Source: Planctomycetota bacterium
Lineage (GTDB): Bacteria > Planctomycetota > Planctomycetia > Pirellulales > UBA1268
Assembly (NCBI GenBank): GCA_003669255.1
Contig: QWPO01000088.1
Span: 1-12,157 of the forward strand
Length of the DNA: 12,157 nucleotides
Direction of reading: 5' to 3'
Shown: piece by piece, positions 1-6,473 of the stretch
Layout of the letters: each line of letters begins with the position of its first letter
Numbering within the stretch: the first letter of the stretch is position 1
The notes under the pieces: model-generated
Seen by the model: the letters and a program-made list of their open reading frames with translations, nothing else
What the model was told of the DNA's origin: nothing
Database searches by the model: none
Program-made: the position numbers and the translations under genes

Positions 1-336
1 CGGAACAAGTCGGGGTTTCTGCCCAACGCCACCTGGCTGATCGCCCACGGAACAACGCCCGAGACCCTCCAGTGGTGCGGCACGATCCAGGGGGTCGCCG
101 AGCGGGGCGGCGGCATGATCCAAAACATCGGCATCGTTCCCGGCCACCGAGCCCTGGGCCTCGGCACCTGCCTGATCGAGCGCTGCCTGGCGGGCTTTCG
201 GATGCACGGCCTCCAACGGGTGTCCCTCGAGGTTACGGTGGAGAACGCCGGGGCCGTCCGCCTCTACCAGCGGCTTGGCTTCCGCCGGGTGCGGACGGTG
301 TACAAGGTGGTGGACGAAGCCGCCGTCATGGCCTAG
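1..336 (+). CDS. GNAT-family N-acetyltransferase, C-terminal part (5' end outside window)
   Basis: The reading frame is open from the first base and ends at TAG 334-336, so the start lies upstream of the window and about 111 residues are visible. The segment IGIVPGHRALGLGTCLIER (from about base 127) fits GNAT motif A, with the acetyl-CoA pyrophosphate loop R-A-L-G-L-G matching the R/Q-x-x-G-x-G/A pattern. It is followed by a beta strand VSLEVTVEN and the motif B region AVRLYQRLGFRRV, typical of GNAT C-termini. The family transfers an acetyl group from acetyl-CoA to an amine. The substrate cannot be read from this fragment. The next gene starts 56 bases downstream on the same strand, so co-transcription with the M16 pair is possible but not shown. 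Family assignment is firm, function open. Confidence 0.85.
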   Translation, partial: RNKSGFLPNATWLIAHGTTPETLQWCGTIQGVAERGGGMIQNIGIVPGHRALGLGTCLIERCLAGFRMHGLQRVSLEVTVENAGAVRLYQRLGFRRVRTVYKVVDEAAVMA

Positions 337-378
337 TGTGCCGTGGTCTGACACCCCCCGGTCGCCAGCGATCCCCCT

Positions 379-383
379 GAAGG
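379..383 (+). promoter_or_regulatory. Ribosome binding site supporting a TTG start
   Basis: GAAGG lies 9 bases before TTG 393. An in-frame TGA at 378-380 rules out any longer protein. The first in-frame ATG is codon 54, inside the conserved N-terminal fold. Together these make TTG 393 the likely start of the first M16 gene. Confidence 0.5.
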
Positions 384-392
384 CACCCCGCG

Positions 393-1640
393 TTGAAGCA
401 GTCGCTCCACTCGACCACCCTTGGCAACGGGATCACGATTGTCGGCGAGCGGCTCCCCGAACTCGAGTCGGTCGCAGTCGCCTTTCACGCACCGGTGGGA
501 GCCATCCACGATCCGTCGGGAAAGTGCGGTCTGGCAACAGTCACCGGTGAGATGTGCCTCCGCGGCGCAGGCTCCCGCGACAGCCGCCAACTCGTCGAAG
601 ACCTTGAATCGGCAGGCGTGCAGTTGGCACAGGGCGTGTCAAGCACGCACATCAGCGTGTCGGGCGCGATGGTAGCCCGTCAGCTCGCGGAGGTGCTGCC
701 GATCTACGCCGACATCCTCCGCCGGCCGCTGCTCCCCGCCGACGAACTCCCCGCGGCGCGGCAGATGGTGCTCCAGAACCTTGCCGGCATCGAGGATGAA
801 CCGGCCCACCGCACGCTCGCTGCGCTCCGCCGGCTGCAGTCTCCTGCGCCCTGGGGCATGCCGACCGAGGGGATCTCGGCCGAGGTCGAGTCGATCGAGA
901 TCGACGATGTCCGCGAGTTCGTCGCCCAGAATCTGCAGCCGGCCGGCATGATTGTGTCGGTCGCCGGCCGCATCGAGTGGGACGACTTCGTCCGTCGCGT
1001 CGAGGCACTCCTCGGCGACTGGCAGGCCGCCCCCGCGCCGCCCGTGGCCAAGGGTCCACGCGGCGCGGCAACGCTCCACGTGACGCACGACGCGCAGCAG
1101 ACCCACGTGGCCGTCGGCTGGCCGGCGCCTCCCTACCGCGACGACACCTCGCACGAGGCAACGGCCGCGCTGGCGGTCCTCGGCGGCGGCCCAAGTTCAC
1201 GGTTCTTCACCGAGATCCGCGAGCGACGCGCCCTGTGTTACACCGTGTCGGCGGGCTACCAGACGAGCCGCGACTTCGCCCATGCCGTCTGCTACTCGGG
1301 CACGTCGGCCGATCGTGCCCAGGAGACGCTCGACGTGATGCTCGCCGAGATCGCCCGACTGCCGGGCACGATCACCCGCGACGAGGTGGACCGCGTGAAG
1401 GCCCGTGCCAAGAGCGGCCTGATCATGCAGCAGGAGTCGAGTGCCGCACGGGCCAACGCGTTCGCCCGGCAGTGGTATCACCTCGCCACCCTGCGGACGC
1501 TCGCGCAAGAACTGGAGCGGTACGACCGGCTCGACGTGGCCGCGATCGAGGCCTGGCTGGCGGCCAATCCGCCCCGCGATCTGACCGTCGTGTCGCTCGG
1601 CCGAGAGCCGCTGGAGGTGCGCCATGCCCTTCCTGCATGA
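393..1640 (+). CDS. M16-family peptidase-like protein lacking the zinc motif (R/Y-type subunit)
   Basis: This 415-residue protein has the two-lobed layout and usual length of M16B (processing-peptidase-like) proteins. Residues 11-60 (GNGITIVGE, then the segment from G46) align with the catalytic N-lobe of M16 enzymes. Where active members have HxxEH, this one has T49-V-T-G-E53, so both zinc-binding histidines and the catalytic glutamate are gone. The C-lobe keeps the hallmark SRFFTEIRERRALCY (269-283). R276 and Y283 are seven residues apart, as in the substrate-binding R/Y pair of insulin-degrading enzyme. It is therefore probably the non-zinc subunit of a heterodimer with the next gene, which overlaps it by 17 bases. 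No signal peptide is evident, so it is likely cytoplasmic. TTG is the most likely start. Family assignment is firm; the partner role is inferred. Confidence 0.9.
   Translation: MKQSLHSTTLGNGITIVGERLPELESVAVAFHAPVGAIHDPSGKCGLATVTGEMCLRGAGSRDSRQLVEDLESAGVQLAQGVSSTHISVSGAMVARQLAEVLPIYADILRRPLLPADELPAARQMVLQNLAGIEDEPAHRTLAALRRLQSPAPWGMPTEGISAEVESIEIDDVREFVAQNLQPAGMIVSVAGRIEWDDFVRRVEALLGDWQAAPAPPVAKGPRGAATLHVTHDAQQTHVAVGWPAPPYRDDTSHEATAALAVLGGGPSSRFFTEIRERRALCYTVSAGYQTSRDFAHAVCYSGTSADRAQETLDVMLAEIARLPGTITRDEVDRVKARAKSGLIMQQESSAARANAFARQWYHLATLRTLAQELERYDRLDVAAIEAWLAANPPRDLTVVSLGREPLEVRHALPA
1613..1618 (+). promoter_or_regulatory. Ribosome binding site of the second M16 gene, inside the first
   Basis: GGAGGT sits 5 bases before ATG 1624, within the last codons of the upstream gene. 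It supports that start and suggests translational coupling of the two M16 subunits, which would favour equal amounts. Confidence 0.65.
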
Positions 1641-2865
1641 ACGGCTCCCCAACGGCCTCGACGTGATCGCGGAGACGTCCGACGCGGCGGTCTCGACGAG
1701 CATCGGCTTCTTCGTGGCGACCGGTTCTCGCGACGAGAGCGACGACGTCTCCGGCGTCAGCCACTTCCTGGAGCACATGGTCTTCAAGGGCACGCCTGGG
1801 ATCACCGGCGACGAGATCAACCACCGCTTTGACGCCATGGGGGCGAGCGCCAACGCCTTCACCAGCGAGGAAGACACCGTCTACTACGCGTCTGTCCTGC
1901 CGGAGCAGCAGCATGAGGCGGTCGACCTGCTCGGGGCGATGATGCGGCCGGCGCTTCGCGGCACGGACTTCGACACCGAGAAACTCGTCATCCTGGAGGA
2001 GATCCGGATGTACGACGACCAGCCCCCGTTCGGTGCCGACGACCGCTGCCGCGCGTCCTACTTCGGCCGGCACCCGCTGGCACGGAGCGTTCTCGGCTCG
2101 GTTGAGTCGATCACCGACCTGCCGGTGGAGGCGATGCGCGACTACCACCGTCGCCGCTACGCCCCCGGCACGATGGTCCTCGCGGCCAGCGGTGCGGTCG
2201 ACTTTCCCGCGCTCGTGGAGTCGGCAAAGCGGTTGTGCGGCGACTGGGAGCCGGCCGCCCCCGCGGAGCGGCGACGGCCGCAGCCGCCACGGCAGGCAGC
2301 GCATCCAGGAACCGAGCGGATCGTGAAGGCCACCGCCGCCCTCGACTATGCCGTCTGGATGGTGGCGGCCCCCGACGAGTTTCACGACGACCGCCATGCG
2401 GCCCGCCTGCTCGCGATCCTGCTCGGCGACTCGTCGGGCAGCCGGCTCTACTGGGGCCTCGTTGACTCCGGCGAGGCCGAGCAGGCTGCGTGCCTCTACC
2501 AGGATTTCCTCGACGCGGGCCTGTTCATCACCCAACTCTCGTGCGATGCGGCCGACGTGGAAACGCTCCGGGAACGGATCGCCTCCATCTATGCCGCGGC
2601 CGCAGCGGGAGGTCTCGAGCCGGCGGAGTTTGAGCGGGCCCGCAACAAGCTCGCCAGCAGGGTGGTCCTCGGGGGTGAGAAGCCCCGGCGGAGGCTGTTC
2701 GACATCGGCCTCGACTGGTCGCACGCCCGGACCTATCGCTCCGTTTCCGATCATCTTCGCCTTGTCGAGGGGGTGATGCTCGACGACGTCCACCGGGTGC
2801 TGCAGGCCTGGCCGCTCGACGCCCCGGCGGCGGCAGTGATCGCAGGGCCCGACGGCGAGGGCTGA
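1624..2865 (+). CDS. M16-family zinc metallopeptidase (HxxEH subunit)
   Basis: This 413-residue M16B peptidase has an intact inverted zinc motif H47-F-L-E50-H51 in the context GVSHFLEHMVFKGT. It also has the usual downstream segment ANAFTSEEDTVYYA (76-89) and a distal acidic zinc ligand at E125 or E126 (VILEEIRMYDDQP). The C-lobe is recognisable from LLGDSSGSRLYW (about 266-277). However, the positions equivalent to the substrate-binding R and Y are V280 and Q287, so the R/Y motif is lost. This is the reverse of the upstream protein, which lacks zinc ligands and keeps R/Y. M16 enzymes cut peptides or targeting sequences held in a closed chamber; the substrate here is unknown. The ATG overlaps the previous gene by 17 bases and has a strong ribosome site. 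No signal peptide or membrane segment is visible. Confidence 0.95.
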   Translation: MPFLHERLPNGLDVIAETSDAAVSTSIGFFVATGSRDESDDVSGVSHFLEHMVFKGTPGITGDEINHRFDAMGASANAFTSEEDTVYYASVLPEQQHEAVDLLGAMMRPALRGTDFDTEKLVILEEIRMYDDQPPFGADDRCRASYFGRHPLARSVLGSVESITDLPVEAMRDYHRRRYAPGTMVLAASGAVDFPALVESAKRLCGDWEPAAPAERRRPQPPRQAAHPGTERIVKATAALDYAVWMVAAPDEFHDDRHAARLLAILLGDSSGSRLYWGLVDSGEAEQAACLYQDFLDAGLFITQLSCDAADVETLRERIASIYAAAAAGGLEPAEFERARNKLASRVVLGGEKPRRRLFDIGLDWSHARTYRSVSDHLRLVEGVMLDDVHRVLQAWPLDAPAAAVIAGPDGEG

Positions 2866-2958
2866 CGGCGGTGGCGACTTCCGCCGCCCCGCGAGACGAG
2901 CCATAATCCCGGTCGGTAATCGCGGTCTCTGGAAACCCGCTGCCATTCTCCCCTGCTG
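2866..2958 (+). promoter_or_regulatory. Spacer with possible hairpin and weak promoter-like hexamer
   Basis: Directly after the stop codon, CGGCGG (2866-2871) can pair with CCGCCG (2881-2886) across a 9-base loop, but no T-run follows. CATAAT at 2902-2907 resembles a -10 box; the hexamer 17 bases upstream (TTCCGC) is a poor -35. The permease gene may have its own promoter or be read through from the peptidases. Evidence for either is weak. Confidence 0.2.
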
Positions 2959-4470
2959 GTGCCGATCCCGATGCTCGTGCCCCTATTCGCCAATGCCAAC
3001 CGCTGGCTGATCGCCCTGCCGCCGATCTGGATGGTGGGGGCCGCCGCCGCCGCTACGCTCGTCGCCGCGCTCGTGGCCTACGGACTGCTCCGCCTGGTGG
3101 CCCCGCGAATCGCCGCCGAGGCACGCGTGAGCCTCGGCGACGGGTTCCTCGGGCCACTCGCCTGGCTGCTGCTGGCCTACTCGGCCGCCGCACTCGCCTT
3201 CACGCCCCTCGTGCCGCTCGATCAGGTGACGCGGTCGCTCACGCGACTCTGGTCGACGAACGACTTCCAACAGACCGTCGTAGTCGAACCCGGTGCCACG
3301 CTCCAGGAGATCCCGCTCAGCCTGCGTCCCCAAGAACTCGCGGAACTCCGCTTGGAGAGCGATGCCCCGCTGCTCGTCCGCACGCAGCAACCCGTCGAGG
3401 GCTACGCGATGGTCAAGGAGGCCGAGGTCTCCTTGGCCGCGGGCGAACCCTGGTCGTGGACGAAAACGGAGGGGGCCACAAACCCGTTCCTCGGACAGCG
3501 GACCAAGCTCGAGGCGACCAACGACGGGACGTCCCCGGCCAGGCTCTCGATCAGTTGGCGGCTGGCGGCCGAGAATCCGCAGGCCGGGGTCCTTCCCTGG
3601 ACATTCATCGCGCTGGCGGGTGTCGTGGCCGCCTACTCACTCTTCCGGCTGGGTGCACCGCGGGTGGCCGCCATTGCCTCCGCCACGACGAAAGAGGCGA
3701 TCGGGCAGCCCGTGTTCACGGTCGCGATCGTCGCCGGCATCGCTCTGCTCCTGGCCTTCATCGTGATTCCCTACAACACGTTCGGCGAAGACGTGAAAAT
3801 GCTCAAGGACAGCGGGCTCACCCTGATCAAGGTGCTCGCCCTGCTGGTCGTGGTCTGGACGGCGAGCATCTCGGTCGCTGACGAGATCGAGGGCCGCACG
3901 GCCCTCACCGTGCTCTCCAAACCGCTGGCACGCTGGCAGTTCGTGCTCGGCAAGTTCGCCGGCCTCGTGCTCGTGGCGACGCTCGTATTCCTGATCCTCG
4001 GCGGCGTGCTGCTGGCAACCACGAGCCTGAAGGTGGTCTATGACGCCCGCGAGGCCTCGAAGACCGACCCACTCTGGCGGGACTGTGCCGAAGAGATGAT
4101 CACGGTGGTGCCCGGACTGGTGCTCTCGCTGCTGGAAACGATCCTGATGGCAGCCGTGAGCCTCGCCGTCTCGACGCGGCTGGGCATGGTGCCCAACCTG
4201 ATCATCTGTTTCACCGTCTACGCGCTTGGCCACCTCGTGCCGCTGATCGTGCAGTCGAGCGTCGGCAAGTTTGCCATCGTGCGGTTCTTCGGAAAACTCA
4301 TAGCCACGCTGCTTCCGGTGCTCGACCACTTCACGATCGAGGCGGCGGTGGTGGGCGGCACCCCCGTGCCCTGGATCTACCTCGGCTGGGCCGCGCTCTA
4401 CGCCGCGCTCTACTCGGCGCTCGCGCTGCTCGTGGCGCTGATCCTCTTCCAAGACCGCGACCTCGCCTGA
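2959..4470 (+). CDS. ABC-2 type transporter permease with N-terminal extracytoplasmic domain
   Basis: This 503-residue membrane protein has about nine hydrophobic segments, near residues 22-48, 64-84, 212-230, 252-272, 288-306, 333-355, 382-404, 410-432 and 472-497. Between the second and third, residues about 98-205 form a hydrophilic, strand-rich stretch likely to lie outside the membrane. The segment 309-332 (EIEGRTALTVLSKPLARW, then FVLGK) is the typical ABC-2 permease signature, where an E-rich cytoplasmic helix precedes 'LSKP..R..F..GK'. Such permeases pair with a separate ATPase to export lipids, glycans, peptides or drugs; none is encoded here and the substrate is unknown. GTG 2959 is the longest start; ATG 2971, four codons in, is an equal alternative, and neither has a clear ribosome site. 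The family call is good. A link to the peptidases rests only on adjacency. Confidence 0.85.
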   Translation: MPIPMLVPLFANANRWLIALPPIWMVGAAAAATLVAALVAYGLLRLVAPRIAAEARVSLGDGFLGPLAWLLLAYSAAALAFTPLVPLDQVTRSLTRLWSTNDFQQTVVVEPGATLQEIPLSLRPQELAELRLESDAPLLVRTQQPVEGYAMVKEAEVSLAAGEPWSWTKTEGATNPFLGQRTKLEATNDGTSPARLSISWRLAAENPQAGVLPWTFIALAGVVAAYSLFRLGAPRVAAIASATTKEAIGQPVFTVAIVAGIALLLAFIVIPYNTFGEDVKMLKDSGLTLIKVLALLVVVWTASISVADEIEGRTALTVLSKPLARWQFVLGKFAGLVLVATLVFLILGGVLLATTSLKVVYDAREASKTDPLWRDCAEEMITVVPGLVLSLLETILMAAVSLAVSTRLGMVPNLIICFTVYALGHLVPLIVQSSVGKFAIVRFFGKLIATLLPVLDHFTIEAAVVGGTPVPWIYLGWAALYAALYSALALLVALILFQDRDLA

Positions 4471-4474
4471 TACG

Positions 4475-4634
4475 GCACAGGTTGAAAACCTGTGCTACGG
4501 ATTTGGCCAGTAGCGTAGGTTGTCAACCTGCGTTGCCCCGCCGTAGCGTAGGTTTCCAACCTGCGTTGCCCCGTCGTAGCGTAGGTTTCCAACCTGCGTT
4601 GCTGAATGCCACAGGTTGAAAACCTGTGCTACGG
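4475..4634. repeat. REP-like palindrome array (five copies, inner three at 33-base period)
   Basis: The outer copies are perfect hairpins: GCACAGGTT / GAA / AACCTGTGC at 4475-4495, and CACAGGTT / GAA / AACCTGTG at 4610-4628. They share an identical 25-base string (4476-4500 and 4610-4634) ending in CTACGG. Three inner copies begin TAGCGTAGGTT at 4511, 4544 and 4577, exactly 33 bases apart, with AACCTGCGTTGC closing each (4511-4536, 4544-4569, 4577-4602). Read on the minus strand, the outer copies become CGTAGCACAGGTTTTCAACC, matching the plus-strand inner consensus CGTAGCGTAGGTTTCCAACC. All five are thus one family, with the outer pair inverted relative to the inner three. This resembles REP/BIME clusters of enterobacteria in form. 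No REP-associated transposase is present in the window. Confidence 0.85.
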
Positions 4635-4647
4635 GGAATGAACTCAG

Positions 4648-4670
4648 CTCGGGGCTGCCCGTGCCCCGAG
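4648..4670. repeat. Eight-base-pair hairpin at the edge of the MITE-like element
   Basis: CTCGGGGC (4648-4655) and GCCCCGAG (4663-4670) are perfect inverted repeats around the 7-base loop TGCCCGT. It overlaps the left end of the 4651-4781 element. Without a T-run it is not a standard terminator. Confidence 0.6.
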
Positions 4671-4781
4671 AGCCGGCGTTGCTGGCCAGCGCAGGCAGGA
4701 TGCCGAAGCGCAGCCAGCATCGAGTGAGCGGAGCCCAGGATGGGCGGAGTGAACGTCCGGCGATGGGGCGTGGGCAGCCCC
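4651..4781. mobile_element. Possible small non-coding mobile element with terminal inverted repeats
   Basis: The left end GGGGCTGCCCGTGCCCC (4651-4667) and the right end GGGGCGTGGGCAGCCCC (4765-4781) are inverted copies with two mismatches over 17 bases. They enclose 97 bases without a plausible gene. The form is that of a MITE or a composite palindromic repeat. No matching target-site duplication is obvious. I also have a vague recollection of similar GGCAGCCCC-ended blocks in planctomycete genomes, which I cannot verify here. It could instead be a chance GC-rich inverted repeat. Confidence 0.4.
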
Positions 4782-4805
4782 TCACCGGCGCCGGCCTTGA
4801 ATCAG

Positions 4806-4826
4806 GAGCAGGTTGAAAACCTGCTC
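4806..4826. repeat. Single palindrome of the same family, 24 bases from the coaD stop
   Basis: GAGCAGGTT (4806-4814) / GAA / AACCTGCTC (4818-4826) is a perfect 9-base-pair hairpin. The core AGGTTGAAAACCT is identical to the outer array copies, but the distal arm bases differ on both sides so pairing is kept. It lies just past the end of coaD and could shield the mRNA 3' end or end transcription. Confidence 0.75.
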
Positions 4827-4850
4827 GACAGGCGGATTGCTCGACGGCCC

Positions 4851-5363
4851 TCAGCTTGCGGCGAGCTTCCGCCGGAGCGCCGCCACGACGGGCTGCGGCA
4901 CGAACTTCAGAAGCGCCTCGTCGTCGGCCAGCGGCGTGATCTGCTTGAGAAGTGACGACGAGATGTGCGAGTAGGCGGCGTCGGCCATCAAGAACACCGT
5001 CTCGACCGAGGGGTCGAGCTTGCGGTTGGCCAGCGTCATCGTGAACTCGGCTTCGATGTCAGTCAGCGATCGCACACCGCGGAGTAGGACGCGGGCTCCC
5101 TGCTCTCGGACGAAGGCCACCGACAGGCCGCTGAACAACTCCACTCGGACGTTGCCGAACCCCGCCACGGCCGCCTTCACCAGGTCGACCCGCTCCTCGA
5201 GCGAGAACAGCGGGTGCTTGTCGGGGTTGATGCCCACCCCGACCACGATCGTGCCAAAGATTCGGCTGGCCCGGCCAATCACGTCGAGGTGGCCGAGCGT
5301 GATCGGGTCGAATGACCCGGTGTAGACGGCGACGGGGAGGGGCTCGGGGGTCACGGGTGTCAT
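4851..5363 (-). CDS. coaD: Phosphopantetheine adenylyltransferase
   Basis: The enzyme joins ATP and 4'-phosphopantetheine to give dephospho-CoA, the penultimate step of coenzyme A synthesis, in the cytoplasm. The 170-residue product is close to the usual 160. It carries the nucleotidyltransferase motif TGSFDPITLGH (15-25), with T22-x-G24-H25 contacting the ATP phosphates. It also has NPDKHPLFSLEERV (46-59), LLRGVRSLTDIEAE (93-106) and the adenine-site motif YSHISSSLLKQI (131-142), all matching well-known CoaD blocks. ATG 5363 gives a normal N-terminus; the frame stays open further upstream, but that stretch is unlike CoaD and overlaps the divergent gene. No clear ribosome site precedes it. 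It is monocistronic as far as can be seen. Confidence 0.97.
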   Translation of the reverse strand: MTPVTPEPLPVAVYTGSFDPITLGHLDVIGRASRIFGTIVVGVGINPDKHPLFSLEERVDLVKAAVAGFGNVRVELFSGLSVAFVREQGARVLLRGVRSLTDIEAEFTMTLANRKLDPSVETVFLMADAAYSHISSSLLKQITPLADDEALLKFVPQPVVAALRRKLAAS

Positions 5364-5447
5364 GGTGAAAGTGGCGAGGGTATGGTATGGAATTGCCGGC
5401 TCACTTGAAACCGCCGCCTTCCCAGGAGCGCCCCCCGCGCGTCGACC

Positions 5448-5624
5448 GTGCTCTCCCTCGCAGGCCTTATCCTCTCTGGTGTTGTCGTGGTCCTCTTCGT
5501 GGCCGACCTTGCGGCCGCCTTCCCGTTTCAGCGGGTGAGCGTGGCCGCCGACATCGGATTCATTCTTGCAGGCCTGCTCGTCGGCTATCTGAGCTGGTCG
5601 ATCAACTCCCGCGCCAAGGCCTGA
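5448..5624 (+). CDS. Small two-helix membrane protein, function unknown
   Basis: This 58-residue frame runs from GTG 5448 to TGA 5622-5624. The product begins VLSLAGLILSGVVVVLFVAD and is almost entirely two hydrophobic segments: residues about 2-25, and about 33-53 (ADIGFILAGLLVGYLSWSI). A PFQR turn separates them and a short basic tail SRAKA follows. The hydrophobic pattern and the codon choice, rich in C/G at third positions like the neighbours, argue for a real gene. It resembles small inner-membrane proteins I recall as conserved in planctomycetes, though I cannot name a family. An in-frame stop at 5406-5408 and the lack of ATG leave GTG 5448 as the best start; AGGAG at 5424-5428 is rather far upstream. 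It is divergent from coaD and ends 13 bases before the convergent gene. Confidence 0.7.
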   Translation: MLSLAGLILSGVVVVLFVADLAAAFPFQRVSVAADIGFILAGLLVGYLSWSINSRAKA

Positions 5625-5637
5625 ACAAGGCCCTGCA

Positions 5638-6357
5638 TCACGCCGCCCGGAGCACCGAGCGGCCCACCACCTCACGGTCGACGCCCGAGATCAGCCGGGG
5701 CAGCAGCGACAGCGGCACGACCGACGCAGTGCCGCGGAACCGCTGTTGTCCGGCCCACGAGATCCAGCGTTCCAGTCGCGGTGCCAGGGAAGCCGCGCCG
5801 TTGTTGCCCACCGACACCCCGTCGGTGCGAAGCACGTGCAGCCCACCAGACGAGAGTCTGGGGATGCCGCCGAACCCGAGCCAGCCGGCGATGCCCGCCG
5901 GACGCGCGGGGGTCACGAGCACCTCCCACAAGCCCCACACCGGGTTGCGGCAAGCCCAGCCCTTCGGCGCGGGCCGCCGGTTGCCGCGCGACTCCTCTTC
6001 GAACGCAGCGACGACCGCCACGCCGATCCCCTCCTCCACCAGCACGCCTCGGTTGGCGGCCGGTGTCGGACCGCGGAGCACCACCGCCGCCAGATCCGGC
6101 ATCAGGTCTCGGCCGCGGAGGAGTATTTCGCGAAGCCGCGACCTCGAACCGCAAGCCGCTGGCGGAATGTCGAGCGCCAGGTCGAGGCCGTGGTCCTGCC
6201 CCGCGATGTCTGACAGCGTGTCGATGCCGACGGCCCACGTCACGGGGACGGCGACGCTGCGGACGGATTCGAGCCAGGCTCGGGAACGGCCCGTGATCGC
6301 CTGCCTCGGCGCAGTCGCACACAAAACCACCGTGGCCGGTTGTTTCCGCCGTATCAT
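5638..6357 (-). CDS. Hypothetical protein, possibly a degenerate polysaccharide-deacetylase-like fold
   Basis: I do not recognise this 239-residue protein firmly. Start ATG 6357 is preceded by GAGGGGG (6366-6372 on the minus strand) at good spacing; the longer open frame above it is low-quality Arg/Pro-rich sequence overlapping cobA-hemD. Visible features are VPVTWAVGIDTLSD (37-50), LDLALDIP (58-65), LREILLRGRDLMPDLAAVVLRG (75-96, shown here as position landmarks), NPVWGLWEVLVTPA (138-151), and GGLHVLRTDG followed by an amphipathic helix and RGTASVVPLSLL (208-219). The order of strands and helices is reminiscent of NodB-type deacetylases, but the metal-binding D-D and H-x3-H residues are absent. 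That reading is only an inference. It sits 116 bases after cobA-hemD on the same strand. Confidence 0.6.
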   Translation of the reverse strand: MIRRKQPATVVLCATAPRQAITGRSRAWLESVRSVAVPVTWAVGIDTLSDIAGQDHGLDLALDIPPAACGSRSRLREILLRGRDLMPDLAAVVLRGPTPAANRGVLVEEGIGVAVVAAFEEESRGNRRPAPKGWACRNPVWGLWEVLVTPARPAGIAGWLGFGGIPRLSSGGLHVLRTDGVSVGNNGAASLAPRLERWISWAGQQRFRGTASVVPLSLLPRLISGVDREVVGRSVLRAA

Positions 6358-6473
6358 CGACGCGCCCCCTCGTTTGCGGTTCGATCCGGGCCCATCGGCC
6401 GCGCATCCGTGAACCGGGTCGCCTTGTCTATCGTCGTCCCACCCGGAGCCACTCAAGGCCCGGGCCATGGCGG

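Larger units (their letters stand above)
4471..4850. other. Gene-free interval between convergent genes, filled with repeats
   Basis: I see no credible coding sequence in these 380 bases. They separate the 3' ends of the permease (plus) and coaD (minus). They hold a block of five short palindromes (4475-4634), a 131-base element with inverted ends (4651-4781), and a sixth palindrome (4806-4826). All are annotated separately. No factor-independent terminator with a T-run is visible, so the palindromes themselves may end or stabilise the two convergent transcripts (inference). Confidence 0.8.

Noticed and set aside
1423..2946. Long minus-strand open frame opposite the M16 genes (507 codons)
   Set aside because: It is antisense to two well-supported peptidase genes, is rich in Arg/Gly/His/Pro without any motif, and exists because high GC removes stop codons.
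4475..4634. CRISPR array
   Set aside because: The inner 33-base period has almost no unique spacer (about 7 bases), the units are palindromic throughout, and the flanking copies are inverted. No cas gene is present.
5364..5675. N-terminal extension of coaD
   Set aside because: The extra residues do not resemble CoaD, whose fold begins at VAVYTGSFDP, and they overlap the divergent membrane-protein gene.
5387..6412. Plus-strand open frame of 341 codons
   Set aside because: The product is Arg/Pro/Ser-rich with no fold-like pattern. It crosses the small membrane gene in another frame and lies antisense to the 239-residue gene.
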